Source: an uncultured Clostridia bacterium | GTDB lineage: Bacteria; Bacillota; Clostridia; TANB77; CAG-508 | Assembly: GCA_948919095.1 (NCBI GenBank) | Contig: CAQYCU010000016.1 | Location: forward strand, 1-26,391 | Length of the DNA stretch: 26,391 bases | Direction: 5' to 3' | Shown: piece by piece, positions 6,925-12,981 of the stretch | How the letters are laid out: each line of letters begins with the position of its first letter | Position numbering within the stretch: position 1 is the first letter of the stretch | Position numbers and translations under genes: made by a program | The notes under the pieces: generated by a model | Told to the model about the DNA's origin: nothing | Seen by the model: the letters and a program-made list of their open reading frames with translations, nothing else | The model's database searches: none

Positions 6925-7482
6925 TTATGAAATAAAATAATGTTCAACTACTACCTTTATTCCAATTAAAATAAGTACTATTCCTCCAAAAATCTCAGCA
7001 TTTTTTCCCATTCTATTTCCAAATAAATTGCCTAATTTTACTCCTGCAACTGACATTACAAAAGTTATCACTCCAATTATTATAGCTGGAATTATTATGC
7101 TATTTTTTAATATTGCAAAAGTTACTCCAACAATTAAAGCATCAATACTTGTTGCAATGGCAAGCATTATCATTGTTTTAAAATCTATTTTATCATTTGT
7201 CTCTTCCTCTCCCCATATAGCTTCTTTAATCATATTTAATCCAATAAATGCAAGTAATACAAGCGCTATCCAATGACTCCAATTTTCTATAATTGATTGG
7301 AATTTTATTCCTGCAATATATCCTATACATGGCATTACAGCTTGAAATATTCCAAAATATAATCCTATTATTATTGCATTTTTCCATTTCATTTCTTTCA
7401 TGGATAAACCTTTGCATAATGATACAGATAGTGCGTCCATTCCAAGTCCTATTGCTATAAGTATTATTTCAGTTAAAATCAT
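6925..7482 (-). CDS. mntP: Manganese efflux pump MntP
   Basis: This is a 185-residue inner-membrane protein with six hydrophobic segments. It carries the twin conserved motifs of the MntP/YebN (DUF204) family: GLGMDALSVSLCKGL near the N-terminus (about residues 12-26) and AIATSIDALIVGVTFA in the second half (about 108-123), each with the conserved Asp in the membrane. The family exports Mn(II) and protects from manganese toxicity. Length is typical. The ribosome binding site is GAAGGGA before ATG 7482. MntP genes in many bacteria are controlled by the yybP-ykoY manganese riboswitch or MntR, but only 72 bases separate it from uppP and no such riboswitch fits there. Confidence 0.92.
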   Translation of the reverse strand: MILTEIILIAIGLGMDALSVSLCKGLSMKEMKWKNAIIIGLYFGIFQAVMPCIGYIAGIKFQSIIENWSHWIALVLLAFIGLNMIKEAIWGEEETNDKIDFKTMIMLAIATSIDALIVGVTFAILKNSIIIPAIIIGVITFVMSVAGVKLGNLFGNRMGKNAEIFGGIVLILIGIKVVVEHYFIS

Positions 7483-7510
7483 TTTGCTTTATTCCCTTCA
7501 CATTATTATA

Positions 7511-7547
7511 AAATATCTTTTATTAATTATATTAATAAAAGATATTT
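7511..7547 (-). terminator. AT-rich inverted repeat between uppP and mntP (putative terminator)
   Basis: A perfect 16-bp inverted repeat (7511-7526 and 7532-7547, arm AAATATCTTTTATTAA) has a 5-base loop. On the minus strand the stem is followed by TTATAATAATG. It is probably the uppP terminator, although it is AT-only except for one C-G pair. Confidence 0.55.
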
Positions 7548-7554
7548 GTATTCT

Positions 7555-8391
7555 TCATGCTATTACTTTTAAAAGACCAAGCATCAAAACTATAATTCCA
7601 AGTACTATTCTATACCAACCAAATGCTTTGAAGTCATGCTTTTTGATATAATTCATTAAAAATTTTATTACGAATACTGACACAATAAATGCAATAATAG
7701 TCCCTACTAAAAGTACTGCAAATTCTTCTCCTGTAAAATTAAATCCAAATTTTAAAACTTTTAGTAAACTTGCTCCACACATTGCTGGTATTGCTAGATA
7801 AAATGTGTATTCAGCAGCAACTGTTCTTGATATTCCTATTAATAGTGCTCCTATTATCGTAGCTCCAGACCTTGACGTTCCTGGGAAAATTGCTGCAATT
7901 ATTTGAAATAGACCAATTATTATAGCATCTTTATATGTAAGCTCCTTCATCTTTGTAACTCTTGGCTCTTTATGTAATTTACTTTCAATAATTATAAATG
8001 CTATACCAACTAATATTAACATTATTGCTATACAGGTTGGATTATAAAATTTTGCCTCTGCTATTTCATCAATTCCAAACAATACAATTATAATTGCTGG
8101 CAGGCAAGCTACTATTATTTTTCCCCACAAATTCAATATTTCTTTATCAAAAGTAATTTTCTTCTTTTCTTTATCTTTTTTTATTGGCCATATATTTTTA
8201 AAATATAATAGTACTACTGCAAGTATTGCTCCTAGCTGAATTACTACTTCAAACACATTCCAAAAATCTACAGATAAATTTTCAAATTTCATAAACGTTT
8301 CAGCTAATATTAAATGCCCTGTACTACTAATAGGTAACCATTCTGTAATCCCTTCTATTATTCCAAAAATAATTGCTTTAATTATATTCAT
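7555..8391 (-). CDS. uppP: Undecaprenyl-diphosphatase (BacA/UppP)
   Basis: This integral membrane phosphatase recycles undecaprenyl pyrophosphate to undecaprenyl phosphate, the lipid carrier of peptidoglycan precursors. It can confer bacitracin resistance when overproduced. Diagnostic motifs are IIEGITEWLPISSTGHLIL (residues about 11-29, the ExxxE and SSTGH elements) and PGTSRSGATIIGALLIG (about 172-188, the PGxSRSxxT motif). Length is 278 aa, with many hydrophobic helices and a basic cytoplasmic loop (KKDKEKKK) around residue 75. The ATG at 8391 is the first possible start because an in-frame TAA lies 4 codons upstream. The only good Shine-Dalgarno (AAAGGAG) is 29 bases away, separated by a small hairpin. 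Confidence 0.95.
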   Translation of the reverse strand: MNIIKAIIFGIIEGITEWLPISSTGHLILAETFMKFENLSVDFWNVFEVVIQLGAILAVVLLYFKNIWPIKKDKEKKKITFDKEILNLWGKIIVACLPAIIIVLFGIDEIAEAKFYNPTCIAIMLILVGIAFIIIESKLHKEPRVTKMKELTYKDAIIIGLFQIIAAIFPGTSRSGATIIGALLIGISRTVAAEYTFYLAIPAMCGASLLKVLKFGFNFTGEEFAVLLVGTIIAFIVSVFVIKFLMNYIKKHDFKAFGWYRIVLGIIVLMLGLLKVIA

Positions 8392-8402
8392 AACCGTGTG
8401 TT

Positions 8403-8428
8403 ATTCGTTATTTACGAATTTCTCCTTT
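8403..8428 (-). promoter_or_regulatory. Distant ribosome binding site plus bridging hairpin for uppP
   Basis: On the minus strand AAAGGAGA (8421-8428) is followed by the hairpin ATTCGT-AAATA-ACGAAT (8403-8419) and then 11 bases to the ATG. Unfolded spacing is 29 bases, which is too long. If the hairpin forms, the effective spacing falls to about 12. No alternative start codon is near the Shine-Dalgarno. Confidence 0.5.
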
Positions 8429-8523
8429 CAATTTATTTATATATATTTTTTTTGAATTATATGTTACTTTATTTCTAAACAGAACATAAAGCAAAATCTC
8501 CCTTTATTTAATTTTTACAGAAC

Positions 8524-8550
8524 AAAAAAGCTACTTTTAAAAGTAGCCTT
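8524..8550 (-). terminator. Terminator of spoVG
   Basis: Palindromic stem GCTACTTTTAAAAGTAGC (8530-8547) followed on the minus strand by TTTTTT (8524-8529), 12 bases after the spoVG stop. Confidence 0.9.
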
Positions 8551-8561
8551 GTTTGTATTTA

Positions 8562-8861
8562 TTATTCTTCTGAGCTAGGAGCGTCTTCCTTTGCTTCAGG
8601 TTCTGGTGTATTATTGTATACTTCTAATATAGCTTTTTGGATTTTTTCTCTAGTAGCAGGATTGATTGGGTGAGCTATATCTTTGTGCTCTCCTGTACTC
8701 TTAATCTTTTTGCTAGGCATAGCAATAAATAATACTCCTTCAGGATTTTCAATAACTTTAATTTCGTGTACAACGAATTCGTTATCGAATGTTACAGAAG
8801 CTACAGCTTTTAATCTGTTCTCTGTACTTACTTTTCTTAATCTTACATCTGTTATTTCCAT
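8562..8861 (-). CDS. spoVG: SpoVG, RNA-binding regulator
   Basis: SpoVG is a small RNA- and DNA-binding protein, first known from stage V sporulation and septation, that also affects virulence and envelope functions in Firmicutes. The product starts MEITDVRLRKVSTENRLKAVASV and carries the conserved VHEIKVIENPEGVLFIAMPSKK and ahPINPATREKIQ blocks, with an acidic tail (PEPEAKEDAPSSEE). Length is 99 aa, typical. An upstream in-frame ATG (8897) would add 12 residues, but GGAAGGAGA sits 9 bases before ATG 8861, so that start is chosen. The sequence upstream matches the sigma-H promoter consensus, in keeping with spoVG control in Bacillus. It has its own terminator. Confidence 0.95.
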   Translation of the reverse strand: MEITDVRLRKVSTENRLKAVASVTFDNEFVVHEIKVIENPEGVLFIAMPSKKIKSTGEHKDIAHPINPATREKIQKAILEVYNNTPEPEAKEDAPSSEE

Positions 8862-8870
8862 TTTTGATGT

Positions 8871-8879
8871 TCTCCTTCC
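8871..8879 (-). promoter_or_regulatory. Ribosome binding site deciding the spoVG start
   Basis: GGAAGGAGA on the minus strand, 9 bases before ATG 8861. It lies inside the reading frame of the longer alternative start and excludes that start. Confidence 0.85.
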
Positions 8880-8913
8880 AAAGTTTAAATTGTACATTTT
8901 CTGTACTATTTAA

Positions 8914-8942
8914 TTATTCGCTATAAAAGTTTTTTTTCCTTC
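8914..8942 (-). promoter_or_regulatory. Sigma-H-type promoter of spoVG
   Basis: Minus strand GAAGGAAAA (8934-8942), 11-bp spacer, AGCGAATAA (8914-8922). This fits RnAGGAWWW-N11-12-RnnGAATWW, the sigma-H consensus, at every defined position. It lies 53 bases upstream of the spoVG start codon. Confidence 0.75.
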
Positions 8943-9067
8943 TTTTTTTTGCAATATTTTACTAAAATTTTTTTTGTTTTAAAATTGATTATAATTTAAT
9001 ATATATTAGTATAAAATTTTATTTTTAAAATTTCATTTTTTATTGAAAAAATGTCTAGTATATACTG

Positions 9068-9101
9068 ATTTTGCTAAAAGACTTGTTTTTTTTGGCAAAA
9101 T
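9068..9101. repeat. Inverted repeat over the murC -35 region (possible operator)
   Basis: ATTTTGCTAAAA (9068-9079) and TTTTGGCAAAAT (9090-9101) are 12-base arms with one mismatch, 10 bases apart. The -35 hexamer of murC lies in the loop. It could be a repressor site; no known regulator motif was recognised. Confidence 0.4.
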
Positions 9102-9111
9102 GTATTATAAT
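9083..9111 (+). promoter_or_regulatory. Promoter of murC
   Basis: -35 TTGTTT (9083-9088), 17-bp spacer, -10 TATAAT (9106-9111), 37 bases before the murC start codon. It is divergent from the spoVG promoter. Confidence 0.65.
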
Positions 9112-9147
9112 ATCTTAGCATATTATTAATTTAAGGAGATTATAACT

Positions 9148-10533
9148 TTGGACGAATTAAATGAATTAAAACAATATAAGAATATACATATGATAGGTAT
9201 TGGTGGAGTTAGCATGAGCGGTATTGCTGAAATACTTCAAAATAAAGGTTTCAACATTTCTGGCTCTGACATTTCTTCTTCAAATGTAACTGATAAATTA
9301 AGGGAAAATGGTATTGATGTTACTATAGGCCATTATTCTGAAGCTATTGAAAATGCTAATTTAGTAGTATATTCAGCTGCTGTTAATGATAATGATGTTG
9401 AGCTTGCAAAAGCTAAAGAGCTTAATATACCAACTGTTGAGCGCAAGGAAATACTTGGTCTAATTACAAAAGCTTTTAGAAATACTATATGTGTTTCTGG
9501 AACACATGGCAAGTCAACAACTACTTCTATGGTTTCAATGTGTTTTTTAGAAGCCAAAAAAGACCCTACTATTCAGGTAGGTGCTATACTTGATGAAATA
9601 GATGGTAATTATAAAATTGGAAATAGTGATTATTTTATACTTGAGTCTTGTGAATATTCTGAAAGTTTTCTTTCATTCTATCCAAAGGCTGAAATTATAT
9701 TAAATATTGACTCTGACCATTTAGATTATTATAAAAATATTGAAAATATTAGGGAAGCTTTTATTAAGTTTGTACAATTACTTCCTGATGATGGTATATT
9801 AGTTTATAATGCTGATGATGTTAATTGTTCGCATTTTTCTAAATATACTAAGGCTAAATCTCTAACTTATGGCATTAACTCTAGTAATGCTAACTATACA
9901 GCTAAAAATATTAGTTTTGATAAATATGGTTTTGCCTCTTTTGATGTATATCATAATAATGTATTTTATAAAACTTTTAAGCTTTCTGTTCCTGGAAAAC
10001 ACAATGTTTATAATGCTTTAGCGTGTATAGCTCTTTGCGACGAATTTGGCTTAGATAGGTCTGACATTAAATCAGCACTTCAAAAGTATACTGGTGCTCA
10101 TAGACGTTTTGAGTATCTTGGCGAAATTAATGGTGCTAAAATATTTGATGATTACGGTCATCATCCTACTGAAATTGCAGCTGTTGCAGAAGCTATGAAG
10201 AAACGAAAATATAATCATTCATGGGTTATCTTTCAACCTCATACTTATAGTAGAACTAAAAACCTACTTGATGACTTTGCAAAATGCTTAACAAACTTTG
10301 ATAATATCATTATTACTGATATTTATGCTGCTCGTGAAAGTAATACTTATAATGTGTCTGCCAAAGATATTGTCAACAAAATTGATGATTTAGGTCGTAA
10401 AGCTTATTACATTCCTAAATTTGATGATATTATTGATTTTGTTAAAAGAAATGTAAAAAATGATGATATTATTATTACTCAAGGTGCTGGAACTATTACG
10501 GACCTTGGACATAAATTAGCTGGAAAAGATTAA
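9148..10533 (+). CDS. murC: UDP-N-acetylmuramate--L-alanine ligase MurC
   Basis: MurC adds L-Ala to UDP-MurNAc using ATP, the first amino-acid step of peptidoglycan precursor synthesis, in the cytoplasm. The 461-residue product has the N-terminal Rossmann domain IHMIGIGGVSMSGIAEIL (residues about 13-30), the ATP P-loop VSGTHGKSTTTSM (about 115-127), the central-domain NIDSDHLDYY, and the C-terminal DYGHHPTEIAA and QPHTYSRT blocks. Length is normal. Translation begins at a TTG codon: AAGGAG lies 9 bases upstream and no ATG is suitable. It is a single gene with its own promoter and terminator, apart from any division/cell-wall cluster. Confidence 0.96.
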   Translation: MDELNELKQYKNIHMIGIGGVSMSGIAEILQNKGFNISGSDISSSNVTDKLRENGIDVTIGHYSEAIENANLVVYSAAVNDNDVELAKAKELNIPTVERKEILGLITKAFRNTICVSGTHGKSTTTSMVSMCFLEAKKDPTIQVGAILDEIDGNYKIGNSDYFILESCEYSESFLSFYPKAEIILNIDSDHLDYYKNIENIREAFIKFVQLLPDDGILVYNADDVNCSHFSKYTKAKSLTYGINSSNANYTAKNISFDKYGFASFDVYHNNVFYKTFKLSVPGKHNVYNALACIALCDEFGLDRSDIKSALQKYTGAHRRFEYLGEINGAKIFDDYGHHPTEIAAVAEAMKKRKYNHSWVIFQPHTYSRTKNLLDDFAKCLTNFDNIIITDIYAARESNTYNVSAKDIVNKIDDLGRKAYYIPKFDDIIDFVKRNVKNDDIIITQGAGTITDLGHKLAGKD

Positions 10534-10540
10534 TAAATTT

Positions 10541-10575
10541 AACCAACCCTTCTATTACCATCGGGTTGGTTTTCT
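10541..10575 (+). terminator. Terminator of murC
   Basis: AACCAACCC (10541-10549) pairs with GGGTTGGTT (10563-10571) and is followed by TTCTTC. It lies between the convergent murC and transglutaminase genes. Confidence 0.85.
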
Positions 10576-10577
10576 TC

Positions 10578-11636
10578 TTACCTATAATTCTCAACTGATG
10601 TTTCAGTATATTTAAAATATTGTCCTGTACCTGAAACATCATTTTCATTTCTATGATTTTCATTAAATTCTTTTGAACCTTTTAAGAAATATTTGTACTT
10701 GCTTGATTCTGGTAACTTTCCATAGCCTATTAATATAGGGTCATCCCAAGTTGTATCTACTGAATACCATTTTCCATCATCCATTAATACTTGATTCCAT
10801 GAATGATATTCTGACTCTCCTGAATTATTAACACCATTACCATACACTAATATACACGGAATGTTTAGTTTATCCATAATATATTTAAAACTTTCTGCAT
10901 AGCCTTCGCACACAGCTTTACCTTCTATTAGTGCACCATATATATTTGAATTATTAACTGCTTCTGTTTGATTATATTCAACATTTTCAACAATGTAATC
11001 ATGAATATATTTTACTTGTTCATATCTTGGACTTGATATAACATTATTTATTATATTATTTATTTTGTTTTCAACTTCATTAATTGCCACTTGAACTTCG
11101 TATTCATCATTAAAAGAATCAATAAAATAATTACCATTGTTTTTAGGTTCAATATAATATTTGTATGAGCTTTTTCCAAAAATATTAGTACTTGTTTGTG
11201 TTACAAATGATATTTTTTGTGTATCTATATAAAATAAATCTGTCCTGTCTAAGCATATCGCATCCCATGCTGATTGAAATTCAATGTCTATCCCTTCTTT
11301 GGTAATTTCTAACTCTATTTTGCCTTTCCCTTTTTTTAATACTTCTATATTATTAATTATTGAAATATATATTATTTTTGCGTCCTCGCTAAGTTGGTTA
11401 TAAAAATATGACTTATATTCATTTCCAACAGTTGGACTATTGCTACTTGGTTGATTTTCTATTATATTATATTCACTATTTACATTAGTTTCAATAATAT
11501 TAGTTGTTGATATCTTTTCACTTGTCGGATTTATAAAATAATTACATATAAATAATATTCCCCCTATTAGTATTACTAATAATATTAAATCAACAATACT
11601 AATTCCTCTTTCGTTGTTTTTTATCTTTTTTAACAT
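10578..11636 (-). CDS. Transglutaminase-like protein with prepilin-type N-terminus
   Basis: This 352-residue protein has a short basic leader KKIKNNERG, then ISIVDLILLVILIGGILFI. This looks like a type IV prepilin peptidase site (G11/I12) with Asp instead of the usual Glu at +5. A spacer of about 170 residues leads to a transglutaminase core with all three catalytic residues: Cys243 in KAVCEGYAESF, His278 in EYHSWNQV and Asp294 in WYSVDTTWDDP. Such domains cross-link or cleave peptides. The protein would act outside the membrane, anchored or incorporated by its N-terminal helix. It is transcribed from a perfect sigma-A promoter (11707-11735) rather than from spoIVB. Substrate unknown. The domain is certain; pilin-like processing is inferred. 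Confidence 0.85.
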   Translation of the reverse strand: MLKKIKNNERGISIVDLILLVILIGGILFICNYFINPTSEKISTTNIIETNVNSEYNIIENQPSSNSPTVGNEYKSYFYNQLSEDAKIIYISIINNIEVLKKGKGKIELEITKEGIDIEFQSAWDAICLDRTDLFYIDTQKISFVTQTSTNIFGKSSYKYYIEPKNNGNYFIDSFNDEYEVQVAINEVENKINNIINNVISSPRYEQVKYIHDYIVENVEYNQTEAVNNSNIYGALIEGKAVCEGYAESFKYIMDKLNIPCILVYGNGVNNSGESEYHSWNQVLMDDGKWYSVDTTWDDPILIGYGKLPESSKYKYFLKGSKEFNENHRNENDVSGTGQYFKYTETSVENYR

Positions 11637-11706
11637 TTTATTCCTCTTATTTGAAAATTATTGTATTATATTTATGTATATTCTTTTTTCTCAATTTTAT
11701 ACTAAA

Positions 11707-11735
11707 ATTATACCCTTTCAAATTTTTTATGTCAA
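11707..11735 (-). promoter_or_regulatory. Consensus sigma-A promoter of the transglutaminase gene
   Basis: Minus strand TTGACA (11730-11735), exactly 17 bp, TATAAT (11707-11712). Both hexamers match the consensus perfectly, about 71 bases before the start codon. Confidence 0.85.
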
Positions 11736-11751
11736 TAATTTTTATTAATAA

Positions 11752-11816
11752 AAATGTTCTAAATTTTGACATTTAATGACATTATATATAATCTTTTGTC
11801 AATATTTAGAACATTT
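11752..11816 (-). terminator. Long inverted repeat after spoIVB (putative terminator)
   Basis: 20-base arms (11752-11771 and 11797-11816) with a single mismatch and a 25-base loop; the outer part of the arm is AAATGTTCTAAAT. On the minus strand the stem is followed by TTATTAATAAAAATT. It lies just after the restored spoIVB stop codon and just before the transglutaminase promoter. Confidence 0.6.
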
Positions 11817-11822
11817 ATATTA

Positions 11823-12867
11823 TTAATTTTTTATCATCATATCAGCAAATATTGCATACCCTTGTGTTGGGTCATTTAGTAATACATTTGTTATTGCTCC
11901 AATAAATTTTCCATTTTGAATTATTGGTGTTCCACTCATTCCGTGGAATTATGCCTCCAGTTGTTTCAAGTAACTTTTTATCAGTAACCTTAATTAACAT
12001 ACTTTTATTATTACTAGAGTTATTTTTAAAAATCTTTTTTATTTCTATTTCATATTCTGAAACCTCATCATTTTTTAACTCACAATATATCTTTGCTTTG
12101 CCTATCTCTATTTGAGAACGTGTTGCTACTGAAACTTCTGGTAATTTTATAGAGTTTATAAATTCCTTATTAGTTACTTTGCCATATACCCCAATCTCTG
12201 TATTCTTTTCAATCTCTCCAACCTTTTTTCCTTCATCTATTATTCCTCTAATTTCTCCTACTTTTCTTGGTTTACCTTTTACAATCGATATAATTTTACT
12301 TGTTACTATTTCTCCATTTGATATATTTAATAATTTCTCTGTATCAATATCTTGTATTCCATGTCCTAATGTTGCAAATGAACAATTTTCTTCGTCATAA
12401 TAAGTTAGTGTTCCAAGTCCTGCCGCTGCATCTCTAACCCATATACCAAGCATATATTTTCCTTCTTCTCCTATAATAGGTTTAATTGTTGTATAAATTT
12501 CCTCATCATCTCTTTGGTATTTCACAGATATGTCTTTACCTTTAGATGAATTAACTATATCCATTAATTGAGTTGTATTTTGTACTTCATATCCGTTTAT
12601 CTCTTTTATCATATCTCCTTCTTTAATTCCAGTATTCTCATATGGTGTGTATGTTTTTCCATCTTGTCCTTTTATTTCTGACATGCCTACAACTAATACT
12701 CCATTTGTATATAACTTTAATCCTATTAATCTTCCTAGTGGATATACCTTTTTTGTCATTTGACTACTTACTTGTTCAATTTTTTCTGAAGGTTGTATAT
12801 AAAATGAAAAAATGTAACTAACAAAAAATATAATTAATAAAAAACTTGCAATTTTTTTCTTTTTCAT
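11823..12867 (-). CDS. spoIVB: SpoIVB serine peptidase, reading frame interrupted by a +1 shift
   Basis: SpoIVB (peptidase family S55) is secreted by the forespore and signals sigma-K activation in the mother cell. The product has an N-terminal membrane/signal segment (residues about 6-23), a PDZ-like domain (about 55-130, with GIKEGDMIKEINGYEV), and the catalytic His in ATLGHGIQD (169). It also has the Asp in VTDKKLL (296) and, after frame correction, GMSGTP with the catalytic Ser at 311. Asp-to-Ser spacing is then 15, as in Bacillus SpoIVB (D363/S378). Uncorrected, the frame leaves at the CGG codon 11943-11941 and ends at 11872 with an unrelated tail and no Ser. Skipping one base gives a 347-aa protein ending DPTQGYAIFADMMIKN at 11823. 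GGAGG precedes ATG 12867. Unlike Bacillus, no spo0A follows. Confidence 0.9.
11941..11944 (-). other. +1 frameshift site in spoIVB (CGG-A)
   Basis: Zero frame reads ATA ATT CCA CGG AAT GAG (minus strand). Dropping the C of CGG gives CCA GGA ATG AGT, that is P-G-M-S, and restores the conserved G-M-S-G catalytic motif. An extra C anywhere in ATTCCACGG would look the same. Confidence 0.85.
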
Positions 12868-12883
12868 TTTTTGCCTCCGAACT

Positions 12884-12912
12884 TATTATGTCCAAGCAAA
12901 TTTTTTATATTA
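12884..12912 (-). promoter_or_regulatory. Possible sigma-G/F promoter of spoIVB
   Basis: Minus strand CATAATA (12884-12890) matches the forespore -10 consensus. TAATA (12908-12912), 17 bp upstream, matches the -35 at four of five positions. Against it, the expected start point falls at the Shine-Dalgarno, leaving a leader of about 10 bases. Confidence 0.35.
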
Positions 12913-12936
12913 CGTCAAAATTTGACAAAAATTTTT

Positions 12937-12978
12937 AAAAAAAGAATAACTTTAAACGCAGATAGTTATTCTTTTTTT
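12937..12978 (-). terminator. Terminator of the DUF2298 gene
   Basis: AAAGAATAACT (12941-12951) pairs with AGTTATTCTTT (12964-12974). The minus-strand transcript ends in a run of seven Ts. It separates the DUF2298 gene from spoIVB. Confidence 0.85.
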
Positions 12979-12981
12979 AAT

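Noticed and set aside
7483..7554. Manganese riboswitch (yybP-ykoY) upstream of mntP
   Set aside because: The gap is only 72 bases and is mostly an AT-rich 16-bp hairpin; no riboswitch core was seen.
11872..11942. Natural alternative C-terminus of SpoIVB
   Set aside because: The tail has no similarity to the family, while the +1 frame encodes the expected GMSGTP motif and C-terminus to 11823.
12914..12926. Palindrome GTCAAAATTTGAC upstream of spoIVB as an operator
   Set aside because: It is short and AT-rich; such palindromes are frequent by chance at this base composition and no known regulator fits.
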